DNA of 64,000 nucleotides from Azoarcus sp. (GTDB lineage: Bacteria; Pseudomonadota; Gammaproteobacteria; Burkholderiales; Rhodocyclaceae), in assembly GCA_020725025.1 (NCBI GenBank), contig DYFV01000024.1, forward strand, positions 1 through 64,000. The letters run 5' to 3'. This document shows, piece after piece, positions 49,820-58,318 of this stretch. The notes beneath the pieces are model-generated. The model did not search any database. It worked only from the letters and a program-made list of their open reading frames with translations, and had not been told where the DNA came from. Numbering within the stretch: position 1 is the first letter of the stretch; each line of letters starts with the position of its first letter. A program made the position numbers and the translations under genes.

Positions 49820-50980
49820 TCATGCCCTTCGCTCCAGCTCGTTCAAGGTCTGTGCGAGGCGGCGCACGTCCTCCTCGGTGTGCGCGGCGGTCAGCGAGAT
49901 GCGCAGGCGGGCGCTGCCGTGGGGCACAGTGGGCGGGCGGATCGCCGGCACCCACAACCCTTCGTCCCACAAGGCGCGGGCGAGCGCGACCACCTCGGCG
50001 TTGTCGCCCACCACCACCGGCTGGATCGGCGTGCGCGAGGCCATCAGTTGCCAGCGCTCGAGGGCGAGCTCCTCGCGCAGGAGCCCGATGAGCGCGGCAA
50101 GGTGTGCGCGGCGGGCCGTGCCCGACTCGATGAGGTCGATGCTCGCGAGCAGCGCGTGCGCCAGCGCGGGCGGCGCTCCCGTGGTGAAGACGTAGGTGCG
50201 CGACTTCTGCAGGAGCCACTCGATGACTTCGGCCTGCCCGGCGACGAAAGCGCCGGACACGCCGGCGGCCTTGCCGAGGGTGCCCATGTAGACGATGCGC
50301 CAGGAGGCGAGGCCGGCCTCGGCGAGGGCGCCGCGTCCCTCGGGGCCGAGCACGCCGAAGCCGTGGGCGTCGTCGATCACCAGCCAGGCGTCGAAGCGTT
50401 CGGCGAGCTCGAGCAGCGCCCGCAGCGGCGCCACGTCCCCGTCCATGCTGAACACCGTGTCGGTGACGATGAGCTTGCGCCGCGCTTCGCTCGCGGCCAG
50501 CGCCCGCTCCAGGGCAGCCATGTCGCAGTGCGCGTAGCGGTGCAGGTCGGCCCGTGCGAGGAGCGCGCCGTCCACCAGCGAGGCGTGGTTCAGCCGGTCG
50601 GCGAAGATGGCGTCGCCCCGCCCGACCAGCGCGGGCAGGATGCCGCTGTTGGCCATGAAGCCGGTGGAGAAGTAGAGCGCCCGCTCGCAGCCGACGAAGG
50701 CCGCCAGGCGCGCCTCCAGGGCGTCGTGCACCGTGTAGTGGCCGCTCACCAGGTGGGAGGCGCCGGAGCCCGCACCCCAGCGCCGGGCACCCTCCTGCAG
50801 CGCCTCGGCGAGCGCGGGCTCGCCGGCGAGGCCCAGGTAGTCGTTGCTGCAGAAGGCAAGCATGTCGCGGCCATCCACCCGCGCGTGCGGTCCGCAGACC
50901 GTGTCGAGGCTGCGGCGGATGCGGCGCAGGGAACGGGCATCGAGCTCGGCCAGGTCGGCCCGCAGTTGATCGAGCAGCAT
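49820..50980 (-). CDS. bioF: 8-amino-7-oxononanoate synthase
   Basis: FCSNDYLGLAGEPAL, GSGASHLVSGHYTVHDALE, VIDDAHGFGVLGPEGRGAL, GTLGKAAGVSGAFVAG. Confidence 0.97.
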   Translation of the reverse strand: MLLDQLRADLAELDARSLRRIRRSLDTVCGPHARVDGRDMLAFCSNDYLGLAGEPALAEALQEGARRWGAGSGASHLVSGHYTVHDALEARLAAFVGCERALYFSTGFMANSGILPALVGRGDAIFADRLNHASLVDGALLARADLHRYAHCDMAALERALAASEARRKLIVTDTVFSMDGDVAPLRALLELAERFDAWLVIDDAHGFGVLGPEGRGALAEAGLASWRIVYMGTLGKAAGVSGAFVAGQAEVIEWLLQKSRTYVFTTGAPPALAHALLASIDLIESGTARRAHLAALIGLLREELALERWQLMASRTPIQPVVVGDNAEVVALARALWDEGLWVPAIRPPTVPHGSARLRISLTAAHTEEDVRRLAQTLNELERRA

Positions 50981-50985
50981 GGGCG

Positions 50986-52305
50986 TCAGGCCAGGGCGGC
51001 GGCGAGCGCGGCGGCCGCACCATCCATCAGGTGGGCGATCTCGCCGTCGTCCACCACGTAGGGCGGCATGAAGTAAACCGTGTTGCCGATCGGGCGCAGC
51101 AGCACCCCGTGCTCCAGGCCGGCGGAGAAGAAGCGCCGCGCGAAGTCCGAGGCGCCGGTCTCCACGTCGAAGGCGAGGATCATGCCGCACTGGCGCAGGT
51201 GGTGTACGGCCGGGTGGCCGGCGAAATGCTTCCGCGCGGCCTCGCCCAGTCGCTCGGCGCGGGCCCGGTTGGCCACGAGCACGTCGTCCTGCTCGAAGAT
51301 GTCCAGCGTGGCGAGCGCGGCGCGGCAGGCGAGGGGATTGCCGGTGTAGGAGTGCGAATGCAGGAAACCGCGCACGGTGGCGTCGTCGTAGAAGGCTGCG
51401 TACACCGTGTCGGTGGCGAGCACCAGCGAGAGCGGGAGATAGCCCCCCGAGATGCCCTTGGACAGGCACAGGAAGTCGGGCCAGATGCCCGCCTGCTCGC
51501 AGGCGAAGAAGGTCCCCGTGCGCCCGCAGCCCACCGCGATCTCGTCCGCCACCAGATGCACTTCGTAGCGGTCGCACAGCGCCCGCGCGAGGCGCAGGTA
51601 TTCCGGGTCGTACATCACCATGCCGGAGGCGCCCTGCACCAGTGGCTCCACGATCAGCGCGGCGGTGTCGGCGTGATGTTCGGCGAGATGGGCCTCCAGC
51701 GCCGCGGCGGCGCGGCGGGCGACGTCGGCGGCGCTCTCGCCCGGCCCGGCGAGGCGGGCGTCGGGGCAGGGCACGGTGGCGCCGGCGCGCACCAGCGGTG
51801 CATAGGCGTCGCGGAAGATGGCGACGTCGGTCACGGCGAGGGCCCCCACCGTCTCGCCGTGGTAGCTCCCGGCGAGGCTCACGAAGCGCGACTTTTCCGG
51901 GCGACCGGTGTTGCGCCAGTAGTGCGCGCTCATCTTGAGCGCGATCTCGGTCGCCGAAGCGCCGTCCGAGGCGTAGAAGGCATGGCCGAGCCGGTGCCCG
52001 GTGAGCGCGGCGAGCCGCTCGGAGAGCCGCACCACCGGCTCGTGGGTGAAGCCCGCGAGCATGACGTGCTCGAGGGTCTCCAGCTGCTCGCGCAGCGCCG
52101 CGTTGATGCGCGGGTTGCAGTGGCCGAAGAGGTTCACCCACCAGGAGCTCACGCCGTCGAGCAGCCGCCGGCCGTCGGCGTCGACCAGCCACGCGCCCTC
52201 GCCACGCACGATGGGCACGAGCGGCAGCGTCTCGTGCTGCTTCATCTGGGTGCAGGGATGCCAGACGCTGCGGAGCGAGCGCTGGAGCAGGGGGGATGAG
52301 GACAT
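50986..52305 (-). CDS. bioA: Adenosylmethionine-8-amino-7-oxononanoate aminotransferase
   Basis: VWHPCTQMKQHETLPLVPIVRGEGAWLVDADGRRLLDGVSSWWVNLFGHCNP, HLVADEIAVGCGRTGTFFACE. Confidence 0.97.
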   Translation of the reverse strand: MSSSPLLQRSLRSVWHPCTQMKQHETLPLVPIVRGEGAWLVDADGRRLLDGVSSWWVNLFGHCNPRINAALREQLETLEHVMLAGFTHEPVVRLSERLAALTGHRLGHAFYASDGASATEIALKMSAHYWRNTGRPEKSRFVSLAGSYHGETVGALAVTDVAIFRDAYAPLVRAGATVPCPDARLAGPGESAADVARRAAAALEAHLAEHHADTAALIVEPLVQGASGMVMYDPEYLRLARALCDRYEVHLVADEIAVGCGRTGTFFACEQAGIWPDFLCLSKGISGGYLPLSLVLATDTVYAAFYDDATVRGFLHSHSYTGNPLACRAALATLDIFEQDDVLVANRARAERLGEAARKHFAGHPAVHHLRQCGMILAFDVETGASDFARRFFSAGLEHGVLLRPIGNTVYFMPPYVVDDGEIAHLMDGAAAALAAALA

Positions 52306-52504
52306 CTGGGGTTCGAACCGTCCGTAGGCGCCGAATGGTGCGCAATCGGGGCGGGTGTGTCAAATGCCCAAGAATGAGTAAAGAGGGATATACCAATATT
52401 CAGGTACAGGATACACTTTCAGCCTGACCCGCATGGCATTCCAGGACGTCAACAGGCTGCGAGACCGAAAGGCGAAACGCGGCGACCAAATACCCCTGAG
52501 AGAG

Positions 52505-52545
52505 GCTCGGTTTACAGCCGAGCACGACGACGAAATGTCGCGTCG
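52505..52545 (+). promoter_or_regulatory. Two adjacent hairpins in the 5' leader of the autotransporter gene
   Basis: gctcgg-tttacag-ccgagc (52505-52523) and cgacg(a)cga-aatg-tcgcgtcg (52525-52545). Confidence 0.4.
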
Positions 52546-52579
52546 GACGAAGGCAAATCAACAAGAAAAGGGGAAGCAC

Positions 52580-54346
52580 ATGAGCACTCGATTGCAGGTC
52601 GAAAGGAAGGGATGGTGTGGCGTATCGCTCAGGCGCATTTCGCTGGCGCTTGCCTGTTCGGGCCTGGTCTCCTACGGATCTCCCGCGCTTGCGGGCACGA
52701 TCGGCTACGTCGTGCTGGGCAGTCCGGGGAGCACGTCCCCCGAGACCGCCATCACCGCCGCAGGCCATACGCCGCTCTCGCTCGGTACGCTCGCCGGAGC
52801 GAACCTGGCGAACGTGGACGTGCTGTGGATACTGAACCCGAGCAACAGTGGCTACGCGGCCGATCTGACGAGCAGTCAGGCGGCGGTCAATGCTTTTGTC
52901 GCCAACGGCGGTACTTTGTTGTTCCACGACCGGCGCGTCACCGAGGCTTCAACGGTGATTCCGGGCGCATCGGCCATCACGTTCGTGAGAGATTTCACCG
53001 ACGACGCCGAAATCCAGACGACCTCCGCCGCTCCCGACTTGCTCGATGGCCCGGGCGGGGTGATCACCGACGACACGCTCGACGGGGGAAATTCCTCCAG
53101 CCACGGGTACGCGCTGGTGGCGACACTGCCGGACGGGACGGTGGTCACGCTGACCCGGACCGATCCGAATCACGCCGTGGACGTACATTACGCGGTGGAT
53201 GGCGGGCACGTTTACTACTCGACCATCCCGCTCGACTTCTACCTTGGCGGAGCGAGCGATTTTGCGCAGATCTACGCGGTCAATCTCGCGGCCTACATCT
53301 TCAATCTGACCGGCGGTGCGGGCGCCGTCCCGACGCCCGTGCAGCATGTGCAGCAACCGGTGTTCTGGAACGCTGCAGGACGCATGGGCGACATCCGGCA
53401 TCGTCTGGCCAATATGCCGGGTTCGGGGCGCGACCGCGTGCTCGCCGCCTACGGTCCGATCAAGCTCGCCGCGGCCGGCCCGGTCTCGCTCGGGGCGAAT
53501 TCCCCGAGCGCGGGCGATCTGTTTGTCGAGGTGTCGGGCTCGGATAATTTCCGGGACGCCCACGGTACGCTGAACGGCTTCAAGAGCAGTACCGAGAGCA
53601 TCACCGTCGGCTACCAGAAGGCGCTCCGGCGCGATCTCTCGGTGGGCTTCGCGTTCGGCTACGATGACACGCGCTCCGATACCTCCGGCGCCGTCGGCAA
53701 GAGCAGCTCGGAGCTTTACGGTCTGTCCGCGTTCGGCCGGAAGTACCTGTCCGACCTCAACGCTGCCAAGGCGACCGACTGGTACGTGGACGGCGTCTTC
53801 GGCGTACGGAGCGGTGAAATCGACATTTCGCGGGGGAGCGGCATCAGCGGGGACACGGACGCGCTGCAGGGGCTGCTCTCGGTGAGCCTCGGTGCGGAAT
53901 ACGTCGTGAACGACACCCTGACCCTCTCGCCGTATGCCGGCACGCAGTACGTGCATACGACGATATCCGGCTTTACCGAAAGCGGGGCGGGAGCACTCGA
54001 GTATGGCAGCCAGGAGACGTCGCAGTGGGAGGCGTTCCTGGGCGGGCGTCTTGCGAAGAGCTTCCAGGCGGGTCCGCTGGACCTGACGGCGTCCGCTGCG
54101 CTAGAAGTGCATCAAGCGCTCGATCAGCGCAATCCCGACTTGAATGCGGGACTTGCCGGTATCGGCGGGACGACCTCCCGCATCGCGATGCACGACCTGC
54201 CGGAGACCTACGCCTCGGCGAAGCTCGGACTGCAGTTCTCGACGGGCAGGAAGGTTGCCGGCTACTTGGACCTCAGCGGCTACTCGAGTGAAAACGGTTC
54301 TGCCGACGGCTACTCCGTCGCGGCCGGTGTGCGTGTGAGTTTCTAA
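52580..54346 (+). CDS. Autotransporter-type protein with a non-beta-helical, GATase1/ThuA-like passenger
   Basis: Signal peptide ending PALAG; passenger TIGYVVLGSPGS…NVDVLWILNPSNSGY…AVNAFVANGGTLLFHDR…GGHVYYSTIPLDFYLGG…YAVNLAAYIFNLTG; ~290-residue C-terminal barrel region ending YSVAAGVRVSF. Confidence 0.75.
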   Translation: MSTRLQVERKGWCGVSLRRISLALACSGLVSYGSPALAGTIGYVVLGSPGSTSPETAITAAGHTPLSLGTLAGANLANVDVLWILNPSNSGYAADLTSSQAAVNAFVANGGTLLFHDRRVTEASTVIPGASAITFVRDFTDDAEIQTTSAAPDLLDGPGGVITDDTLDGGNSSSHGYALVATLPDGTVVTLTRTDPNHAVDVHYAVDGGHVYYSTIPLDFYLGGASDFAQIYAVNLAAYIFNLTGGAGAVPTPVQHVQQPVFWNAAGRMGDIRHRLANMPGSGRDRVLAAYGPIKLAAAGPVSLGANSPSAGDLFVEVSGSDNFRDAHGTLNGFKSSTESITVGYQKALRRDLSVGFAFGYDDTRSDTSGAVGKSSSELYGLSAFGRKYLSDLNAAKATDWYVDGVFGVRSGEIDISRGSGISGDTDALQGLLSVSLGAEYVVNDTLTLSPYAGTQYVHTTISGFTESGAGALEYGSQETSQWEAFLGGRLAKSFQAGPLDLTASAALEVHQALDQRNPDLNAGLAGIGGTTSRIAMHDLPETYASAKLGLQFSTGRKVAGYLDLSGYSSENGSADGYSVAAGVRVSF

Positions 54347-54385
54347 GCGTTCAGCGCGGGCGCGAGCCCGCGCCCGCAAGAAGGG

Positions 54386-54417
54386 AAGGGGCCTCCGGGT
54401 GTCATCGGAGGCCCCTT
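54386..54417. terminator. Strong hairpin terminator downstream of the autotransporter
   Basis: aaggggcctccg-ggtgtcat-cggaggcccctt, 12-bp perfect stem; weak U-tract. Confidence 0.75.
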
Positions 54418-54531
54418 CGTCGTCTGAATTCCGTGTGCCGCGAGCGCGGATACCGGAAGCAGGGTGCGCAAAGCATGGCGAGAGACGGGCGGTGCTAACA
54501 TGTCCCGCTCTTCGATCCTCAACCCCTATCC

Positions 54532-55317
54532 ATGATCTTCGTCATTTCTCCGGCCAAGGCGCTGGATTTCGAATCACAAATAACCATACCGACCCACACC
54601 CAGCCCGACTACCTCGACGATGCGGCGGCGCTGGTCGACATCCTGCGCGAATACTCGCCGGCCCAGGTGGCCGAGCTCATGAGCCTCTCGGACCAGCTGG
54701 CGACCCTGAATGTCGCCCGCTATGCGAGCTGGTCGCGCCCCTTCGGCCCGGACAACGCACGACCGGCGCTGTTCGCCTTCAACGGCGACGTCTACGATGG
54801 CCTGGACGCGAAGAGCCTGGACGCGGACGAGGTGGCCTGGGCGCAGGAGCGGCTGCGCATCCTCTCCGGCCTGTACGGCCTCCTGCGGCCCCTCGACCTG
54901 ATTCAGGCCTACCGGCTGGAGATGGGCACACGGCTACCCAACCCGCGCGGGCGCAACCTCTACGCATTCTGGGGCGAGACCCAGACCACGGCCCTGAACC
55001 GGCTCCTGTCCGCGCGCCGCGAGGCGGGCGGCGAGGCGGTGCTGGTGAACCTCGCCTCCGAGGAGTACTTCAAATCGGTGAAGCCGGCGCGGCTCGTGGG
55101 ACGGGTCGTCACGCCGGTCTTCGAGGACTGGAAGGACGGGCGCTACCGCATCATCAGCTTCTACGCCAAGCGCGCGCGGGGACTGATGGTCCGGCACGCG
55201 ATCCGCAATCGGGTGGAGGAGGTGGACGGCCTGCTCGACTTCGCCGCGGACGGCTACGCCTTTGCGCCCGAAGCCTCCGACGGCGACACCCTGGTGTTCC
55301 GCCGACGCCTGATGTGA
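54532..55317 (+). CDS. yaaA: Peroxide stress protein YaaA
   Basis: MIFVISPAKALDFES, ALFAFNGDVYDGLDA, VNLASEEYFKSV, ARGLMVRHAI. Confidence 0.96.
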   Translation: MIFVISPAKALDFESQITIPTHTQPDYLDDAAALVDILREYSPAQVAELMSLSDQLATLNVARYASWSRPFGPDNARPALFAFNGDVYDGLDAKSLDADEVAWAQERLRILSGLYGLLRPLDLIQAYRLEMGTRLPNPRGRNLYAFWGETQTTALNRLLSARREAGGEAVLVNLASEEYFKSVKPARLVGRVVTPVFEDWKDGRYRIISFYAKRARGLMVRHAIRNRVEEVDGLLDFAADGYAFAPEASDGDTLVFRRRLM

Positions 55318-55339
55318 AGGGGCAACCCCAGGAGAAGGC

Positions 55340-56479
55340 ATGAGCCTCAAGATCAGCCACAACTTCGACGCCGGCGCCATCGAGGTGCTGAGCCTCGCCG
55401 ATCCGCAGGACATCCGGCTGCGGCTGCGGGCCGACAACGCCGCCGACTTCCGGCAGTGGTTCCACTTCCGCCTGCTGGACGCCGCCGGCCAGCGTATCCG
55501 CATGGTGTTCGAGAACGCCGCCGCGGCGGCCTATCCCGACGGCTGGCCGGGCTACCGCTGCGTCGCGTCCTACGACCGGCGCAACTGGTTCCGCGTCCCC
55601 GGCACGCGCTATGAGGACGGACAGCTCGTCGTCGAGCACACGCCCGATCGCAACAGCATCTACTACGCCTACTTCGAGCCGTATTCCTACGAGCGCCACC
55701 TGGATCTGCTCGGACGGGTGGAGATGTCCCCCTTCGCCCAGGTCGACAGCCTGGGGGCGACGGTGGAAGGGCGCGACCTGGACCGGGTAGTGGTCGGACG
55801 CGCCGCACCGGCGCGCCGGCCGGTGTGGATCATCGCGCGCCAGCACCCGGGCGAGACGATGGCGGAGTGGTTCGTCGAGGGGCTGCTGGAGCGCCTGCTC
55901 GACGCCGCCGATCCGGTCGCGCGGCGGGTGCGGGAGCGGGCGGTCCTGCACATCGTGCCCAACATGAACCCGGACGGGGCGGTGCGCGGCAACCTGCGCA
56001 CCAACGCCGCGGGGCGCAACCTCAACCGGGAATGGCGCGAGCCGGATCCGGTGCACTCGCCCGAGGTCTTCCTGGTGCGCGAGGAAATGGAGAAGACGGG
56101 CTGCGCGCTCTTCCTCGATATCCATGGGGACGAGACGCTGCCCTACGTGTTCTTCTCGACCGCCGAGGAGGTGCCGGGCTTCACCGAGGTGACGGCGCGG
56201 CAGCAGGCGCGCCTGGTGGCCGCGCTCGCGGCGGCGAGCCCCGACTTTCAGACCGAGCACGGCTACGAGCGCGGCCGCTTCGGCGAGGAGTTGCTCACCC
56301 TCGCCAGCAAGTGGGTGGCCCACCGTTTCGGCTGCGTGTCGCTCACCCTGGAGATGCCCTTCAAGGACAACGCCAACCTGCCCGATGGCCAGACCGGCTG
56401 GAACGGCCAGCGCAGCAAGCGGCTGGGCGGGGCCATGCTCAACGCCATCCTCGCCCATCTCGAAGGCGCGGACGCTTAG
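55340..56479 (+). CDS. M14-type cytosolic carboxypeptidase
   Basis: WIIARQHPGETMAEWFVEGLLERLL, VPNMNPDGAVRGNLRTNAAGRNLNREW, FLDIHGDETLPYVF. Confidence 0.9.
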   Translation: MSLKISHNFDAGAIEVLSLADPQDIRLRLRADNAADFRQWFHFRLLDAAGQRIRMVFENAAAAAYPDGWPGYRCVASYDRRNWFRVPGTRYEDGQLVVEHTPDRNSIYYAYFEPYSYERHLDLLGRVEMSPFAQVDSLGATVEGRDLDRVVVGRAAPARRPVWIIARQHPGETMAEWFVEGLLERLLDAADPVARRVRERAVLHIVPNMNPDGAVRGNLRTNAAGRNLNREWREPDPVHSPEVFLVREEMEKTGCALFLDIHGDETLPYVFFSTAEEVPGFTEVTARQQARLVAALAAASPDFQTEHGYERGRFGEELLTLASKWVAHRFGCVSLTLEMPFKDNANLPDGQTGWNGQRSKRLGGAMLNAILAHLEGADA

Positions 56480-56485
56480 GCGCGG

Positions 56486-56551
56486 CGGAAGACGCGAACA
56501 TCCGCTCGCGCCTGCTCTCGCCGGCGCAGCTCAATGCCGGTGCGTCTTCCG
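56486..56551. terminator. 10-bp inverted repeat between convergent M14 peptidase and NosL-like genes
   Basis: cggaagacgc (56486-56495) and gcgtcttccg (56542-56551), 46-nt separation; no U-tract. Confidence 0.25.
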
Positions 56552-57151
56552 ACCCCGGTCGAAGACGCTCAGCAGCTCGTCCGTCACCGCGCCGGCGGCG
56601 AGCACTTCGCCGCCCCGTTCGGCGGCGAAGGCCTCGGCCGCTTCTCGGGTGGCGAAGGCGGGGAGATTGCCGTCGCGCATCGGACCCGCGGCGTCCGAGC
56701 CGTGCACGAAATGCGCGGCGTCTGCGGGCGTCCACTCGCCTGTCGTCGCGTCGGTGACGAAGCTCGCCGCCACGTCCGCGGCCGTATAGGCGCCGGTGTA
56801 GCGGCTCATGTTGCGCAGGTAGATGAAGAGATTCACCGGCGAGTCGAAGAACTGCGCCGCGCCGTCGCGGAAGATGAGCTGGGCCGCCCAGCGGGGCGAG
56901 CGCGCCGGGAACATGCCGCACACCGGGCAGCGGGCCTGGGGCGGGATGGGGCGCGGCGCGAGCATCGCCAGCCCGGAGGCAGGGTCGTAGGGAATCGGCG
57001 GGGCGACGATGCAGACTTCCTGGTCGAGCGGATCGAAGCTTGCGGTGCGCGGGCTGCCTGCCGGTACGGCGAGGGCGGCGGCCCCCGCCGCCAGGGCGAG
57101 GAGGGCCCCGGCGCCGAGCAGGCGGGCGGCGCGCACGCGCATCGGGCTCAC
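56531..57151 (-). CDS. Second NosL-like protein with CPVCGM motif (GTG start)
   Basis: QARCPVCGMFPARSPRWAAQLIFRDGAAQFFDSPVNLFIYLRN; N-terminal hydrophobic signal; overlaps upstream stop (GTGA). Confidence 0.75.
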   Translation of the reverse strand: MSPMRVRAARLLGAGALLALAAGAAALAVPAGSPRTASFDPLDQEVCIVAPPIPYDPASGLAMLAPRPIPPQARCPVCGMFPARSPRWAAQLIFRDGAAQFFDSPVNLFIYLRNMSRYTGAYTAADVAASFVTDATTGEWTPADAAHFVHGSDAAGPMRDGNLPAFATREAAEAFAAERGGEVLAAGAVTDELLSVFDRGRKTHRH

Positions 57152-57777
57152 ACCCCGGAGCCGAGCGTCGGCTCCGCGGTCAGGCGGTGCACGAGCCGGA
57201 TCACGTTCTCCGCGGGCGCGGCCTTCGGGTCCGTCACGGGGTCGGCCAGCGTGCGGCCGGCCGCGTCATGGAAGTGGTTGGGGGAGGTGGCGAGGTCGCG
57301 GTGCACGGGCGCGGTGTCGATGCCGCACTCGGCCTCCCCGCGCGTCCAGCGCAGGGAGTAGGCGTCGGGCGCGGCGTAGCGCACGGTGAGCTCGATGCCG
57401 TTCGCCAGCCGCAGCACGAGGGCGTCCAGGGCCGGCTGGGGCGCGGCCGCGAGCTCGGCGCCGAGCGCCTCGCCCAGGGTCTCGGCGAGCTCCAGATGCA
57501 GGCTCGCCGGAACGGCGGTGCCCTTCAGGTGCTCGGCGAGGGCCGTGCGCGCCGCCTCGCGGGTGTCGGCCAGGATGCGCGCGCCCAGGTAGTGCTCCCA
57601 GGCCGGATGTTCATCGAGCTCGCCGCACTCGATGCGGGCGCGCAGCTCGGTCTCGTCCGCGGCGCCGTAGTGAGCGAGCACCTGGTTGCGGTAATGGCGC
57701 AGCTCGAACAGCAGGCGCGAAAGGCGGTCGAGCTCGACGGCCTGCTCGGGGGGAAGAACGGAGCGGAAGGCGTCCAT
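57148..57777 (-). CDS. Hypothetical protein with a possible DUF6516/TumE-like C-terminal half, embedded in the nos operon
   Basis: RLANGIELTVRYAAPDAYSLRWTRGEAECGIDTAPVHRDLATSPNHFHDAAGRTLADPVTDP; coupled to nosL (5-bp gap) and the NosL-like gene (4-bp overlap). Confidence 0.55.
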   Translation of the reverse strand: MDAFRSVLPPEQAVELDRLSRLLFELRHYRNQVLAHYGAADETELRARIECGELDEHPAWEHYLGARILADTREAARTALAEHLKGTAVPASLHLELAETLGEALGAELAAAPQPALDALVLRLANGIELTVRYAAPDAYSLRWTRGEAECGIDTAPVHRDLATSPNHFHDAAGRTLADPVTDPKAAPAENVIRLVHRLTAEPTLGSGV

Positions 57778-57781
57778 GGGC

Positions 57782-58318
57782 TCACATCCTGCTGTCGTGG
57801 AGGGCGCCGCCGTCGAGCACCACCATGTCCGGGGTGATCTCGGCGAAGCGCAGGACCTTGCCGCCATGCTCGGCGGCGAAGCGGTTCGCATCCTCGACCT
57901 GGGCGAAGCTCGCGATGGTGGGCCCCATGGAGCCGCGGCGCTTGCTGCCTTGCACGTACACTGCGGTCTTCGCGTCGATCCAGTGGCCGCGCGGCTCGTC
58001 CCAGTCGGCCTTGCCCATGTCCTGGACGTAGACCGCCTGCACCGGGCGGATCTGCTCGGGGCTGAGGATCATGTGGAACATCTCCACCGTGTCGCAGAAG
58101 AACTCCGGCTCGGCCTGGTTGGCGAAGTGGATCTGCGCCTTGGGGCCGCCGTAGTCGGCGAGCAGCATCCCGTCGAGGGCGCACGAGGTGTGGTGGTCGA
58201 TCTCCACGGGGACGAGGGCGGTGGCCTTGTCGGCGGGTTCGCCGCAGGCGGTGAGGAGGACCGCCGCAAGCGCGGCGGCGAGCGTGGTGGCGAAGGGGGT
58301 GCGTCGGGTTCGAATCAC
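57782..58318 (-). CDS. nosL: Nitrous oxide reductase accessory lipoprotein NosL (GTG start)
   Basis: Lipobox LLTAC; HTSCALDGMLLADYGGPKAQIHF, EFFCDTVEMFHMILSPEQ. Confidence 0.9.
   Translation of the reverse strand: MIRTRRTPFATTLAAALAAVLLTACGEPADKATALVPVEIDHHTSCALDGMLLADYGGPKAQIHFANQAEPEFFCDTVEMFHMILSPEQIRPVQAVYVQDMGKADWDEPRGHWIDAKTAVYVQGSKRRGSMGPTIASFAQVEDANRFAAEHGGKVLRFAEITPDMVVLDGGALHDSRM

Noticed and set aside
52306-52432. BirA-type biotin operator upstream of bioA
   Set aside because: No recognisable TTGTAAACC/GGTTTACAA-type dyad was found by eye.
52441-52579. Possible c-di-GMP (GEMM) riboswitch in the autotransporter leader, suggested by ccgaaaggcgaaacgc
   Set aside because: The conserved core (CAGGGCAAACC…GACGCAAAGCC) is absent; only a generic GAAA-loop stem is present.
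57148-57777. Calling this a functional TumE/TumA toxin-antitoxin system
   Set aside because: No HTH antitoxin partner is adjacent; the resemblance covers only the C-terminal half and was judged by eye.
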